Below, piece after piece: positions 1 through 9,089 of a stretch of DNA of 64,000 nucleotides. Location: contig NZ_CP120360.1 in NCBI RefSeq assembly GCF_029510815.1, positions 2,108,001 through 2,172,000 on the forward strand. The letters are read 5' to 3'. Positions within the stretch are counted from its first letter, which is position 1. The number at the start of each line of letters is the position of its first letter. The position numbers and the translations under genes are program-made. Under the pieces are notes generated by a model that worked only from the letters and a program-made list of their open reading frames with translations, was not told the origin of the DNA and searched no databases. The DNA is from Janibacter sp. DB-40. Lineage in GTDB: Bacteria > Actinomycetota > Actinomycetes > Actinomycetales > Dermatophilaceae.

Positions 1-1496
1 CCACGGGCGGTGATCTCCGGGCCCGCGACGACCTTGCCGGTCGAGGCGTCGATGACGACCATGACCGAGATGAAGCCCTCGTCGCGCAGGATGCGGCGGT
101 CCTTGAGCAGCTCCTCCGTGGCGGCGCCGACGCTCGAGCCGTCGACGTAGATGTAGCCGCAGGGCACCGCCCCGACGATGCGCGCCCGGCCGTCGACGAG
201 GTCGACGACGACCCCGTCCTCGGCCAGGACGACGTGGTCGGCGTCCACCCCCGTGGCGATGGCCAGCTCGGCGTTGGCCACGAGGTGGCGCCACTCGCCG
301 TGGACCGGCATCACGTTGCGCGGCTTGACGATGTTGTAGCAGTAGAGCAGCTCACCGGCGCTGGCGTGCCCGGAGACGTGCACCTTGGCATTGCCCTTGT
401 GCACGACGTCGGCGCCCAGGCGCATCAGGCCGTTGATGATCCGGTAGACGGCGTTCTCGTTGCCGGGGATCAGGCTCGAGGCGAGCAGGACGGTGTCGCC
501 GTCGCCGACGTCGATGCGGTGGTCCCGGTTGGCCATGCGCGACAGGGCCGCCATCGGCTCACCCTGGCTGCCGGTGCACACGAGGACGACCTCGTCGTCG
601 GGCAGCTTGTCGAGCTTCTTGACGTCGACGAGCACGTTGTCTGGCACGTGGAGGTAGCCCAGGTCGGCCGCGATGCCCATGTTTCGCACCATCGAGCGGC
701 CGACCATCGCCACCTTGCGCCCGGAGCGCTCGGCCGCGTCGAGCACCTGCTGGACGCGGTGCACGTGGCTGGAGAAGCACGCGACGATGACGCGTCGCCG
801 CGCCTTGCGGAAGACGTCGTCGATCGACCCGGCGATGTCACGCTCGGGCGTGGTGAAGCCCGGGACCTCGGCATTGGTGGAGTCGGTGAGGAAGAGGTCG
901 ACCCCCTCCTCCCCCGCCCGGGCGAAGGCGCGCAGGTCGGTCAGGCGCCGGTCGAGCGGCAGCTGGTCCATCTTGAAGTCACCCGTGTGCAGCAGGGTGC
1001 CGCCGGGGGTGCGCACGAAGACGGCCAGGGCGTCCGGGATCGAGTGGTTGACGGCGATGAACTCGCAGTCGAAGACGCCGAGCTTCTCGCGGCCGCCCTC
1101 CCTCACCCCGAGCGTGTAGGGCTTGATCCGGTGCTCCTTCAGCTTCGCCTCGATGAGGGCGAGGGTGAGCGTGGAGCCGACGAGCGGGATGTCCGGCTTG
1201 AGCTTGAGCAGGTACGGGACGGCGCCGATGTGGTCCTCGTGGCCGTGCGTGAGGATGATGGCCTGAATGTCGTCGAGGCGGTCGGCGATCGCCTCGAAGT
1301 CCGGCAGGATCAGGTCGACGCCGGGCTGGTGGTCCTCGGGGAAGAGGACACCGCAGTCGACGACCAGCAGCTGCCCGTCGTGCTCGATGACGGTCATGTT
1401 GCGACCGACCTCGCCGAGGCCGCCGAGGGCGGTGACGCGCAGCGCGCCCTCGGCCAGCGGCGCCGGCAGCGGGAGGTCGGGGTGGGGATGGCTCAT
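1..1496 (-). CDS. rnj: Ribonuclease J (3' end beyond window)
   Basis: Metallo-beta-lactamase/beta-CASP ribonuclease that matures and degrades RNA in the cytoplasm. The visible 498 residues start at ATG 1496 and run off the left edge, so the C-terminal domain is missing. The zinc-binding signature HGHEDH lies at residues 84-89, preceded by the [10 protein letters not shown] block typical of RNase J and followed by the later metal-binding region ([10 protein letters not shown]). The beta-CASP part carries TGSQGEPM and VHVSGHAS. The start codon overlaps the dapA stop by four bases (ATGA), so the two genes are co-transcribed, the common actinobacterial dapA-rnj order. Family assignment is secure. 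Confidence 0.95.
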   Translation of the reverse strand, partial: MSHPHPDLPLPAPLAEGALRVTALGGLGEVGRNMTVIEHDGQLLVVDCGVLFPEDHQPGVDLILPDFEAIADRLDDIQAIILTHGHEDHIGAVPYLLKLKPDIPLVGSTLTLALIEAKLKEHRIKPYTLGVREGGREKLGVFDCEFIAVNHSIPDALAVFVRTPGGTLLHTGDFKMDQLPLDRRLTDLRAFARAGEEGVDLFLTDSTNAEVPGFTTPERDIAGSIDDVFRKARRRVIVACFSSHVHRVQQVLDAAERSGRKVAMVGRSMVRNMGIAADLGYLHVPDNVLVDVKKLDKLPDDEVVLVCTGSQGEPMAALSRMANRDHRIDVGDGDTVLLASSLIPGNENAVYRIINGLMRLGADVVHKGNAKVHVSGHASAGELLYCYNIVKPRNVMPVHGEWRHLVANAELAIATGVDADHVVLAEDGVVVDLVDGRARIVGAVPCGYIYVDGSSVGAATEELLKDRRILRDEGFISVMVVIDASTGKVVAGPEITAR

Positions 1497-2389
1497 GCAG
1501 TGGCTCCGATTCCGGATGCGTCGAGCCCGGCGCGCAGGATCCCGAGGTGCTCCTCGGGGCCCTCCACGTAGGGCAGGCGGACAGTTGCGTTGTCGATGAC
1601 CCCGAGCTCGACGAGGGCGGCCTTGGCCATGATGGCGCCCTGCGAGGTGCCCATGAGCGCGTTGACCACGGGGATGAGGCGGTGGTGGACGGCGCGGGCC
1701 GTCGTCAGGTCACCCGCGTCGACCGCGTCGACCATCTCGCGGTAGTGGCGCCCGGCCACGTGACCGACGACGGAGACGACGCCGTGGGCGCCCTGGGCGA
1801 GCAGGGCGAGGTTCATCTCGTCGGCACCGGAGTACCAGAGCAGGTCGGTCGCGGCCATCACCTGCGAGGCGGCCCACAGGTCCCCCTTCGCGTCCTTGAC
1901 CGCGAGGATGCGCGGGTGCTGGGAGAGCTCAATCAGCGTGTCCGTCGCGAAGGGGGTGGCCGTGCGCCCCGGGATGTCGTACAGCATGATCGGCAGCACC
2001 GCGGCGTCGGCGATCGCGCGGGTGTGGGCGAGCAGACCGGGCTGGGTCGGCTTGTTGTAGTAGGGCGAGACGACGAGCAGGCCGTCGGCGCCGGCCTCGG
2101 TCGCCTCGGCGGCCATCTGGATGGCGTGGGCGGTGTTGTTCGACCCGACGCCGGCCGTGACCCTGAGCCGGTCACCGGCGGCGGCCTTGACCTCGCGGAC
2201 CGTCGTGATGCTCTCGCCGGCGGTCAGGGTCGGGGACTCCCCCGTCGTGCCGTTGACCACGACGCCGTCGTGCCCGGTCTCGACAAGATGCTCGACGAGG
2301 GCGGCGATGCCCTTCGTGTCCAGGGCACCATCAGGGGTCATGGGGGTGACCATCGCGGTGATCACCCGGCCGAACGGGGAAGTCGTCAT
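1493..2389 (-). CDS. dapA: 4-hydroxy-tetrahydrodipicolinate synthase
   Basis: Condenses pyruvate with aspartate semialdehyde, the first committed step of the diaminopimelate/lysine pathway. 298 residues, normal family length. The open frame continues upstream through thyA antisense, but MTTSPFGRV at ATG 2389 matches the usual N terminus and leaves a short divergent spacer to thyA. Visible motifs: GTTGE (residues 47-51), the catalytic-tyrosine strand YDIPGRT (137-143) and the Schiff-base lysine K165 in AVKDAKGD. Overlaps rnj by four bases. dapB of the same pathway lies about 7 kb away (9721-10461). Confidence 0.96.
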   Translation of the reverse strand: MTTSPFGRVITAMVTPMTPDGALDTKGIAALVEHLVETGHDGVVVNGTTGESPTLTAGESITTVREVKAAAGDRLRVTAGVGSNNTAHAIQMAAEATEAGADGLLVVSPYYNKPTQPGLLAHTRAIADAAVLPIMLYDIPGRTATPFATDTLIELSQHPRILAVKDAKGDLWAASQVMAATDLLWYSGADEMNLALLAQGAHGVVSVVGHVAGRHYREMVDAVDAGDLTTARAVHHRLIPVVNALMGTSQGAIMAKAALVELGVIDNATVRLPYVEGPEEHLGILRAGLDASGIGATA

Positions 2390-2431
2390 GCGCTCAGGGT
2401 AACCGTCGGTGCTGCCGTCTATCGTGGCGCC

Positions 2432-3241
2432 ATGCGCCAGTACCTCGACCTGCTTGCCCACGTCCGCGACCACGGTGTCGCGAAGGATGACCGGACCGGC
2501 ACGGGCACCCGGAGCGTCTTCGGGTACCAGATGCGCTTCGACCTCGCCGAGGGTTTTCCGGTGCTCACGACCAAGAAGCTGCACCTGCGCTCGATCATCG
2601 GCGAGCTGCTGTGGTTCCTGCGCGGCGAGACCAATGTGCGGTGGCTGCAGGAGCGCGGCATCTCCATCTGGGACGAGTGGGCGGACGAGGACGGCGACCT
2701 CGGCCCGGTCTACGGGCACCAGTGGCGCTCCTGGCCGGACCCGGACGGCGGCAGCATCGACCAGATCGCCCGGCTGATCGAGGGACTGCGCACCAACCCG
2801 GACAGCCGGCGGCACATCGTCTCGGCGTGGAACGTCGCGGAGGTCGGCGAGATGGCGCTGCCGCCGTGCCACACGATGTTCCAGTTCTACGTCACGCCGG
2901 CGGTCGACGGCGGCCGCCCGCGGCTGTCCTGCCAGCTCTACCAGCGCAGCGCCGACATCTTCCTGGGCGTGCCCTTCAACATCGCCTCCTACGCACTGCT
3001 GACGATGATGGTCGCCGCGCAGGTGGACATGGAGCCGGGCGAGTTCGTGCACACCCTCGGCGACGCGCACCTCTACCTCAACCACCTCGAGCAGGCCGAC
3101 CTGCAGCTGACCCGCGAGCCCGGGCCGTTGCCGACCATGGAGATCGCCGAGCGCGGCTCGATCGACGCCTACGAGATCGAGGACTTCACGCTCGTCGGCT
3201 ACCACGCCGCCCCCTCGATCAAGGCACCGATCGCCGTATGA
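2432..3241 (+). CDS. thyA: Thymidylate synthase
   Basis: Makes dTMP from dUMP using methylene-tetrahydrofolate, releasing dihydrofolate. 269 residues from ATG 2432; the longer open frame upstream is dapA antisense. The folate/dUMP-binding N terminus ([12 protein letters not shown]), the catalytic cysteine C146 in [10 protein letters not shown], and the [12 protein letters not shown] and LGDAHLY blocks are all present, so this is the classical ThyA and not ThyX. It overlaps by four bases with a Nudix-DHFR fusion whose DHFR half would recycle the dihydrofolate product. It is divergent from dapA with about 40 bp between start codons. Confidence 0.96.
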   Translation: MRQYLDLLAHVRDHGVAKDDRTGTGTRSVFGYQMRFDLAEGFPVLTTKKLHLRSIIGELLWFLRGETNVRWLQERGISIWDEWADEDGDLGPVYGHQWRSWPDPDGGSIDQIARLIEGLRTNPDSRRHIVSAWNVAEVGEMALPPCHTMFQFYVTPAVDGGRPRLSCQLYQRSADIFLGVPFNIASYALLTMMVAAQVDMEPGEFVHTLGDAHLYLNHLEQADLQLTREPGPLPTMEIAERGSIDAYEIEDFTLVGYHAAPSIKAPIAV

Positions 3242-4233
3242 GCCTGCCCCGCCCCCTTCCCCCGTCGCTGCGCGGTCGCATCGCCCTGACCGCGGCCGCC
3301 TACGCCGTGATCACCCGCACGGGCGAGCACGGCCGGGAGGTGCTGCTGCAGCTGCGCCGCGGCACCGGCTACATGGACGGCTGGTGGGCGTGCGGCGCCG
3401 CCGGCCACCTCGAGGACGCCCAGGCTCCGAGCGAGGCGCTGGCGCAGGAGGCGCACGAGGAGCTGGGCATCACGATCGAGGCCGCCGAGCCGCTGACGAC
3501 GGTGCAGCGCTCCAACCCCCTCGGGCCGATCGAGCAGCGCGCCGACTTCTTCTTCCACGTCACGCGGTGGTCGGGTGAGCCGTCCCTGCGCGAGCCGGAC
3601 AAGGCCGCCGAGCTGCGCTGGTTCCCGCTGGACGCCCTGCCCGAGCAGGTCGTGCCGCACGAGCGGCTGGTGCTGGAGGCGCTGCGGGAGGGGCACGTCC
3701 CTCCCTTCGTCGAGCGGGGCCACGACCAGCGGCTGACGCTCGTCGCGGCCCGCGGCTCCAACGGCGCCATCGGGGTCCACGGGGGCATGCCGTGGCACCT
3801 GCCGGAGGACCTGGCCCACTTCAAGGCCGTGACGACGGGCGGGGTGATGATCATGGGCCGGCGCACCTGGGACTCCATCGGTCGTGCGCTCCCGGGGCGC
3901 ACGACGATCGTGGTCACCTCCGACCGCGAGTGGTCCGCCCCGGGGGCACTCGTCGTCCACGACCTGCACGAGGCGATCTCGGTGGCCGGCCCCGGGGAGG
4001 TCTTCGTCGCCGGTGGTGGCGAGATCTACCGGCAGACGATCGCCCTGGCCTCCCGCCTGGAGCTGACCGAGGTGGACGCCGCGCCCGAGGCCGAGGTCTT
4101 CTTCCCCCCGGTCGAGCCGGACACGTGGCGCGAGGTCGCCCGCACGCCGCGCGAGGGTTTCGCCTTCGTCACCTACGAACGTCAACCGCAGACGTTCACC
4201 GAATCACATATGAACCAATACGGTTCACATTAG
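3238..4233 (+). CDS. Nudix hydrolase-dihydrofolate reductase fusion
   Basis: One uninterrupted 331-residue frame holds two enzymes. Residues about 12-155 are a Nudix domain; the Nudix box spans G56 to I78 and keeps the catalytic acids E71, E74 and E75, but has Q62 and Q70 where the consensus has Glu and Arg. Residues about 165-315 are a dihydrofolate reductase: [10 protein letters not shown] with the proton-donor acid D191, [10 protein letters not shown], and the NADPH loop VAGGGEIY (258-264). ATG 3238 overlaps the thyA stop, so the reductase is made together with the enzyme that produces its substrate. The Nudix substrate cannot be read from sequence. Known folate or nucleotide Nudix jobs (dihydroneopterin triphosphate, non-canonical dNTPs) would fit the neighbourhood, but that is inference. 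Confidence 0.9.
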   Translation: MSLPRPLPPSLRGRIALTAAAYAVITRTGEHGREVLLQLRRGTGYMDGWWACGAAGHLEDAQAPSEALAQEAHEELGITIEAAEPLTTVQRSNPLGPIEQRADFFFHVTRWSGEPSLREPDKAAELRWFPLDALPEQVVPHERLVLEALREGHVPPFVERGHDQRLTLVAARGSNGAIGVHGGMPWHLPEDLAHFKAVTTGGVMIMGRRTWDSIGRALPGRTTIVVTSDREWSAPGALVVHDLHEAISVAGPGEVFVAGGGEIYRQTIALASRLELTEVDAAPEAEVFFPPVEPDTWREVARTPREGFAFVTYERQPQTFTESHMNQYGSH

Positions 4234-4260
4234 ACGAAATGAAGCTATGGTGTTCACATG
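4204..4260 (+). promoter_or_regulatory. Candidate operator/promoter before the satD-like gene
   Basis: An AT-rich island in otherwise GC-rich DNA. It holds a perfect inverted repeat TGAACC-AATAC-GGTTCA (4211-4227) and two direct copies of GTTCACAT (4223-4230 and 4252-4259), the second running into the ATG at 4258. The repeat lies in the last codons of the Nudix-DHFR gene. The half-site GTTCAC recurs in the 10531-10572 site. A transcription-factor site is likely from the symmetry; the protein that binds is unknown. Confidence 0.5.
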
Positions 4261-4887
4261 ACGGTGGTGGTCACGCTCATCGGTGATGTCGTCTCCTCGC
4301 GCAGCGCGCCGGACCGGCAGGAGCTGCACGCCCTCCTGCAGGAGACGCTCACCGCCGTCACCGCCGCGACGGACCCGATCCACCCCCTGCGCATCACCGT
4401 CGGCGACGAGTTCCAGGGTGCCTGGGAGCGACGCGGCCCGGCGCTGCACGCCGCCTTCCTCCTGCGTCTGAGCCTCCTCCCCCGGGTCGAGACCCGCTAC
4501 GGCCTCGGCCGGGGCGAGGTGGCCTCGCTCGAGCAGGACGGCACGGTGCAGGACGGGCCCGGGTGGTGGAGCGCCCGCGAGGCGATCACCGCGGCGAAGG
4601 GGGCGGAGGCCGACGTCCGCTCCGACGGCCTCGTCGTGCGCACCCGCTGGCAGGAGGAGGGCCCCACCGGCCCGGCGCTCGACGCGGCGGTCCGCCACCG
4701 CGACCTCCTCGTCGCCGGCCTCGACGACCGCTCGCTGCGGCTGCTGCGCGGCCTGCTGCTGCAGCGGACCCAGCGCGCCTTGGCCGAGGAGGAGGGGATC
4801 AGCCCCACCGCGGTCTCCCGGCGGGTCCACCGCGACGGGCTCGAGCAGCTGGTCGCCATCGACGCCGACCTGGCGGTGCTGCCGTGA
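4258..4887 (+). CDS. SatD family protein
   Basis: 209 residues, ATG 4258. The N terminus (LIGDVVSSRSAPDRQ), ITVGDEFQGAW near residue 45 and RYGLGRGEV resemble the SatD family. That family is named from the streptococcal acid-tolerance locus satABCDE; its biochemical role is not established. The C-terminal third (LAEEEGISPTAVSRRVHRDG) looks like a helix-turn-helix, which would suit a regulatory protein. The stop overlaps the next gene, a membrane protein, by four bases, so the two form a translationally coupled pair. No good Shine-Dalgarno is seen ahead of the start, and the candidate operator abuts the ATG, so a leaderless mRNA is possible. Confidence 0.75.
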   Translation: MTVVVTLIGDVVSSRSAPDRQELHALLQETLTAVTAATDPIHPLRITVGDEFQGAWERRGPALHAAFLLRLSLLPRVETRYGLGRGEVASLEQDGTVQDGPGWWSAREAITAAKGAEADVRSDGLVVRTRWQEEGPTGPALDAAVRHRDLLVAGLDDRSLRLLRGLLLQRTQRALAEEEGISPTAVSRRVHRDGLEQLVAIDADLAVLP

Positions 4888-5705
4888 GCGTCTTCGCCCT
4901 CCTGCTCGTCGCCGTCGGTGTCGCCGACCTCGCCCGCAGCATCGTCGAGCAGCGCGGGGCCCGCGACGAGGCCGCCACCCGCTGGCGCGTCCACCGCATC
5001 GGCACCGAGGTGGGCATCGTCTCGCTCTGGCTCGGCGCGGCCCTCGCCGGCCTGCTGACCAACGCGTCCGGGTGGTTGCTCGTGGCACTGGCGACCGTCT
5101 CGCTCGCCGCATGGCTGCTCGTCTCCGGGTGGGCCCTGACGCGCGACCGCGGTCATGTGCTCGCCCTGTCCACGCTGGCCGGTGGGCTCGTGGTCCAGCT
5201 CGCCCTCGCCGGATGGGCACCGCGGGCCGGTGGCGCGTTGGCGCAGTGGATCGTCTGGGCGGACCTGCCGTGGACCCCCGAGCCGGGGCGCGCGCTGCTC
5301 ATCGCCGGCCTGGCGCTCGTGCAGCTGAGCACCGGCAACCTCATCGTGCGACTCGTCCTCGTCAGCACCGGGGCCATGGTCCCCACGCGGGCGATCGACG
5401 GGGGGCCGGCCGCGGACCGGACGCCGGAGCCGGACCAGCCGTCCGACACCCTCAAGGGCGGCCGGCTCCTCGGCCCGCTGGAGCGACTCTTCATCCTCGG
5501 CCTCGGTCTCGCCGGTCAGGTGACGGCAGCCGGGATCGTCATCGCCGCCAAGGGCCTCATCCGCTGGCCCGAGCTGCGCTCGCACGCCCGGCCGAGCTCC
5601 GCCGGTGGACGGCACTCGGACATCGACACCGTCACCGAGTACTTCCTCGTCGGCAGCTTCGTCAGCTGGCTCGTGGCCCTCGGCGCACTCGTCCTCGCCG
5701 TCTGA
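4884..5705 (+). CDS. Polytopic membrane protein, partner of SatD-like protein
   Basis: 273 residues from GTG 4884, overlapping the satD-like stop (GTGA). The first half holds about four hydrophobic segments (for example residues 2-14, 45-65 and 68-88). After a polar stretch near residue 180, the second half reads GRLLGPLERLFILG...AAKGLIRWPEL...EYFLVGSFVSW. That pattern resembles the C-terminal half of DUF3307-type proteins that accompany SatD; this is recognition by eye. Function is unknown. The frame ends 12 bp before the stop of the convergent strictosidine-synthase-like gene. Confidence 0.6.
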   Translation: MSVFALLLVAVGVADLARSIVEQRGARDEAATRWRVHRIGTEVGIVSLWLGAALAGLLTNASGWLLVALATVSLAAWLLVSGWALTRDRGHVLALSTLAGGLVVQLALAGWAPRAGGALAQWIVWADLPWTPEPGRALLIAGLALVQLSTGNLIVRLVLVSTGAMVPTRAIDGGPAADRTPEPDQPSDTLKGGRLLGPLERLFILGLGLAGQVTAAGIVIAAKGLIRWPELRSHARPSSAGGRHSDIDTVTEYFLVGSFVSWLVALGALVLAV

Positions 5706-5716
5706 CGAGCAGCGCC

Positions 5717-6694
5717 TCAGCGAGGCACGTCCAGGTACGCCAGCGCCGGCTCGACCAGGCTGCCGAGCCACACCCGCCCGTCGTGCTCCCGCACACCGGT
5801 CGCCATGTGCCAGTCGGCGGCATCCGCGGACAGGTCGTGCACCAGCGAGCCGTCGACGTCGTGGGCGGTGACCCGCACGGTGCGCCTCGGCGCCGGCTTG
5901 AGGGCGTCGGGCAGCCGCAGGGCGAGGTCACGCACCCGTTGCGGGGCCCGCTGGAGCATCCCCAGCACGGGGTCGGGCGGCGAGGCCACGGCCGACCAGA
6001 CCAGCCCGTCGGAGCCGCACGAGATGTTGTCCGGATAGCCGGGCAGGTCGGCGGCGAAGATCTGCTCCCCGGGCGGCTCGACGTCGCTCCCCGCGCTGCC
6101 GACGACGTGGCCGGCCGCGGGCAGGCCACCGCTGAGCCCGACCCGGCGGATGCGACCGAGCGCGCACTCCGCGACGAGGACGGCACTCTCGTCCGGCAGC
6201 AGGGCGACGCCGTTGGCGAAGGCCAGCCCGTCCAGGACCGTCGTGACGCTCCCGTCGACGGCACGCCGCAGCAGCCGCCCGCTGCGGGTGTGCTCGATGA
6301 GGTCGGACTTCCACACCTCGACACCCCAGTGCCGGGAGGAGTCGCTGAACCAGATGGTCCCGTCCGCGGCCACCGCCGCGTTGTTCGTGAAGACCATCGG
6401 GACCCCGTCGACCTCGGTGACCAGCTCCTCGATCATCCCGGTCCCGTCGACGTCGACGGCGAGCAGGCCGCGCCTCGCGTCGCACACGAGCAACCGTCCG
6501 TCCGGTAGCCACTCCAGCCCGAGGGGCCGGCCGCCCGTCTGCACCACCCGCTCGCTGCGACGTCCGTCCGGGGTGACGGCGATGACGGCTCCGTCCGCGG
6601 TCCCGGTCCACACCCGCCCGTCGGGTCCCACGAGCACGTCCTCGGCCCCGGGGCCGGGGACCGGCACGACCGTCAGTGGCTGCATCGACTCCAT
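5717..6694 (-). CDS. Strictosidine synthase/SMP-30-like beta-propeller protein
   Basis: 325 residues from ATG 6694 (a second Met three codons on, at 6685, is equally usable). Repeated beta-propeller blades are visible as GPDGRVWTG, LPDGRLLVCD, AADGTIWFSD and LPDESAVLVAE. The block FANGVALLPDES followed by LPGYPDNISCGSDG is characteristic of strictosidine-synthase-like hydrolases of the SMP-30/gluconolactonase clan. No signal peptide is visible. Bacterial members are generally lactonases or esterases of unknown substrate. It lies between the SatD pair (convergent) and the divergent enoyl-CoA hydratase gene, which gives no clear functional hint. Confidence 0.82.
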   Translation of the reverse strand: MESMQPLTVVPVPGPGAEDVLVGPDGRVWTGTADGAVIAVTPDGRRSERVVQTGGRPLGLEWLPDGRLLVCDARRGLLAVDVDGTGMIEELVTEVDGVPMVFTNNAAVAADGTIWFSDSSRHWGVEVWKSDLIEHTRSGRLLRRAVDGSVTTVLDGLAFANGVALLPDESAVLVAECALGRIRRVGLSGGLPAAGHVVGSAGSDVEPPGEQIFAADLPGYPDNISCGSDGLVWSAVASPPDPVLGMLQRAPQRVRDLALRLPDALKPAPRRTVRVTAHDVDGSLVHDLSADAADWHMATGVREHDGRVWLGSLVEPALAYLDVPR

Positions 6695-6763
6695 CGCCCC
6701 ACCGTAGGGCTCCGGTGGGCGCGAAGGGAGGGTTGCGTCTGCCCCTTCGTCCGCCCGCTCCGT

Positions 6764-7498
6764 ATGCTGGCGGGCGTGCCGATCCTCAGCGAGACCACCG
6801 ATGCCGTCACGACCCTGACCATCGAGCGGACCCACCGACGCAATGCCCTCGACCTGCCGACGCTCGAGGAGCTGGACGCGGCCGTCACCGCCGCCGTCGA
6901 GGGCGGCGCCCGGGCGCTCGTGCTCACCGGCTCGGCCGGTCACTTCTGCGCCGGAGCCGATCTCACCGAGCTCGAGGACGTCTCCTTCACCGAGCGCCTC
7001 GCCGAGGTCCTCGAGCACCTCGCCGGAGTCCCGATCACGACGATCGCCTCGATCTCCGGCTCGTGCATGGGGCTGGGGATGCAGCTCGCCCTGGCCTGCG
7101 ACCTGCGGGTCGTCGAGGACGGTGCCCGGTTCGCCGTCCCCGTGGCCAAGCTCGGCCTCATGGTCAACAAGTGGACGCTCGAGCGCGCCGCCCGGTTCTG
7201 GGGCGAGGGAGCCGCACGGCACATGGTGCTCACCGCCGCGGTCCTGGACCACGAGGACGCCTGGCGCCTCGGCTTCGCCCAGCGCCGGGGCGGCCTCGAC
7301 GTCGCGCTCGACCTCGCCCGGGACGCCGTCCCGCTCGCACCGCTCTCACAGCGGGGGTCGAAGCTCGGGATGGACTCCCCGACCGGTCCCGACCCGACCT
7401 ACGACGAGGCCTTCGCACGCGCGTGGGCCAGCAGCGACCTCACCGAGGGCCAACGGGCCTTCAGCGAGCGCCGCTCCCCCGTCTTCGAGGGCCGCTGA
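6764..7498 (+). CDS. Enoyl-CoA hydratase/isomerase family protein
   Basis: Crotonase-fold enzyme of 244 residues acting on acyl-CoA thioesters. The oxyanion-hole strand FCAGADLTEL and the second oxyanion block SGSCMGLGMQLALACDLRV are present, with the typical ERTHRRNALD N terminus. ATG 6764 is used; GTG 6776, four codons later, is an alternative. The second catalytic Glu of classical hydratases is not obvious in VAKLGLMVNKWTL, so isomerase or hydrolase activity is possible. The stop overlaps the following GNAT gene by one base (TGATG), and the run continues into azlCD, suggesting a four-gene transcript. Confidence 0.85.
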   Translation: MLAGVPILSETTDAVTTLTIERTHRRNALDLPTLEELDAAVTAAVEGGARALVLTGSAGHFCAGADLTELEDVSFTERLAEVLEHLAGVPITTIASISGSCMGLGMQLALACDLRVVEDGARFAVPVAKLGLMVNKWTLERAARFWGEGAARHMVLTAAVLDHEDAWRLGFAQRRGGLDVALDLARDAVPLAPLSQRGSKLGMDSPTGPDPTYDEAFARAWASSDLTEGQRAFSERRSPVFEGR

Positions 7499-8046
7499 TG
7501 CCCACCGCCGACGCGAGCGTGCGCGCCGCCGGTCCCAACGACGCCCCGGCGGTCGGGCAGGTCCAGGCCCTCGTCTGGCAGGAGGCCTACGACGGGGTCG
7601 TCCCGCCGCAGGTCCACGCGGCCTTCGACCCCCAGTCCTTCACCGCGGCCTGGCGCGACTCGCTGCGCACCCCGCCCGAAGGGGTGCACCGCCTCCTCGT
7701 CGCCTGTGCCGGCGAGCAGGTGGTCGGCTTCGTCGCCATCGGGCCCAGCCAGGACCCCGACACCGGCCAGACGACCGGCGAGGTCACCGCCCTGGGCGTC
7801 CACCCGATGCACCGCCGGCAGGGGCACGGCTCGCGGCTGCTCAATGCCGCCGTGGACCTCCTGCGCGACGCCGGCGCGGAGCACGTCGCCGCCTGGTGCC
7901 TCGTGCAGCACGAGGACGTGCGGGCCTTCCTCACCGGGTCGGGGTTGTCGCCCGACGGCGCCTACCGGGACCGCGTGATCTCCCCCGACGGCGAGACCGC
8001 AAGGGAGGTCCGGCTGGTCGCGCTCCTGACCCAGGACGCGCAGTGA
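7498..8046 (+). CDS. GNAT family N-acetyltransferase
   Basis: 182 residues, ATG 7498 overlapping the upstream stop. The acetyl-CoA-binding motif A is clear: VTALGVHPMHRRQGHGSRLLN (the R/Q-x-x-G-x-G/A core is RRQGHG). It is preceded by the beta4 strand VVGFVAIGPS and followed by EHVAAWCLVQHEDVRAFLTGSG, typical of GNAT proteins. The acceptor substrate cannot be inferred. The stop overlaps the azlC start (GTGA). Confidence 0.9.
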   Translation: MPTADASVRAAGPNDAPAVGQVQALVWQEAYDGVVPPQVHAAFDPQSFTAAWRDSLRTPPEGVHRLLVACAGEQVVGFVAIGPSQDPDTGQTTGEVTALGVHPMHRRQGHGSRLLNAAVDLLRDAGAEHVAAWCLVQHEDVRAFLTGSGLSPDGAYRDRVISPDGETAREVRLVALLTQDAQ

Positions 8047-8765
8047 CTGCGGACGCGCTGGCACCCGCGCACGCCGCCGCACGCCGCCAGGGCCTGTCGG
8101 TCGGCCTGGCCACCGGGATATACGGGGTCAGTTTCGGCGCACTCGGCGTCGCGGCCGGTCTCGACGTCTGGCAGACCGTGGCGCTGTCCCTGCTGCTCTT
8201 CACCGGGGGGTCGCAGTTCGCCTTCATCGGCATCATCGGAGCGGGTGGCAACCCGATCACGGCTGTCGCGACCTCCACCCTGCTCGGCATCCGCAACGGC
8301 CTCTACGGCCTGCAGCTGGCCCGGGTCCTGCGGCTGGCCGGGTGGCGCAGGGCGGCCGCCGCCCACCTGACCATCGACGAGTCCACCGCCGTCGCGCTGG
8401 CGCAGTCCGAACCACCGGTCCAACGCACCGGCTTCTGGGCGGGCGGCCTGGGTGTCTTCACCTTCTGGAACGTCTCGACGCTGATCGGGGCAGTCGTCGG
8501 CAATGCCATCGGCGACCCGCGCGTCTGGGGGCTCGACGCCGCCGCGGCCGCAGCCTTCGTGGGCCTCATCTGGCCCCGGCTGCGGGACCGCACGGGGCGC
8601 GTCACCGCAGCGCTGGCCGCAGCCATCGCCCTCATCGCCTTCGCGCCGACGCCCGCCGGGGTGCCCGTGCTCCTCGCGGCCGTCGCGGCGGTGGTCGTCG
8701 GGCTCGTCGACGCGGCACCGAGTCGGGCACGTGACATCGAGCAGCCGGAGGGGGACCTCCTGTGA
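8043..8765 (+). CDS. azlC: AzlC family branched-chain amino acid exporter, large subunit
   Basis: 240-residue membrane protein starting at GTG 8043, four bases inside the GNAT gene. The hallmark N-terminal block (GIYGVSFGALGVAAGLDVWQT then LFTGGSQFAFIG) and LGIRNGLYGLQL identify the AzlC family, which with AzlD exports branched-chain amino acids or analogues. Several hydrophobic helices are evident. It overlaps the azlD start by four bases. Confidence 0.92.
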   Translation: MTADALAPAHAAARRQGLSVGLATGIYGVSFGALGVAAGLDVWQTVALSLLLFTGGSQFAFIGIIGAGGNPITAVATSTLLGIRNGLYGLQLARVLRLAGWRRAAAAHLTIDESTAVALAQSEPPVQRTGFWAGGLGVFTFWNVSTLIGAVVGNAIGDPRVWGLDAAAAAAFVGLIWPRLRDRTGRVTAALAAAIALIAFAPTPAGVPVLLAAVAAVVVGLVDAAPSRARDIEQPEGDLL

Positions 8766-9082
8766 GCTCCACCGTCCTGTGGGTCAGCGTCCTGGCGGCC
8801 TGTGCGCTGGGATTCGTGACGAAGTACCTCGGTCACCTCGTCCCCGAGTCCCTGGTCGACGGCCGCCGTCGCTCGCGCATCATCGGGCTGCTACCCGTCG
8901 CCCTGCTCGCCGGCCTCGTCGTGACGCAGACCGTGGGCGGGGACGAGCGCATCGTCCTCGATGCCCGGCTGGCCGCTGTCGCGCTCGCCGTCGTGCTGCT
9001 GTGGCTGCGCGCGAACTTCGTCATCGTCGTCGTCGCGGCAGCCGCGCTGGCCGCCGGCCTGCGGGCGCTCGGCTGGGGCTGA
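8762..9082 (+). CDS. azlD: AzlD family small exporter subunit
   Basis: 106 residues from GTG 8762, overlapping azlC. Short membrane protein with about four helices; the KYLGHLVPESLVDGRR segment and the C-terminal WLRANFVIVVVAAAALAAGLRAL are typical of AzlD. It works as the obligate partner of AzlC. The gene ends only 7 bp from the stop of the convergent DUF411 lipoprotein gene. Confidence 0.9.
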   Translation: MSSTVLWVSVLAACALGFVTKYLGHLVPESLVDGRRRSRIIGLLPVALLAGLVVTQTVGGDERIVLDARLAAVALAVVLLWLRANFVIVVVAAAALAAGLRALGWG

Positions 9083-9089
9083 CCTGCCG

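Noticed and set aside
234..1571. Long plus-strand frame (445 residues) over the left end
   Set aside because: Low-complexity Val/Asp/Gly/His-rich translation antisense to RNase J, which has clear zinc motifs; a shadow of high-GC codon bias.
3238..4233. Nudix-DHFR fusion caused by a lost stop codon or frameshift
   Set aside because: Both domains are in the same uninterrupted frame with a short natural linker (residues about 155-165) and no start or ribosome-binding site between them.
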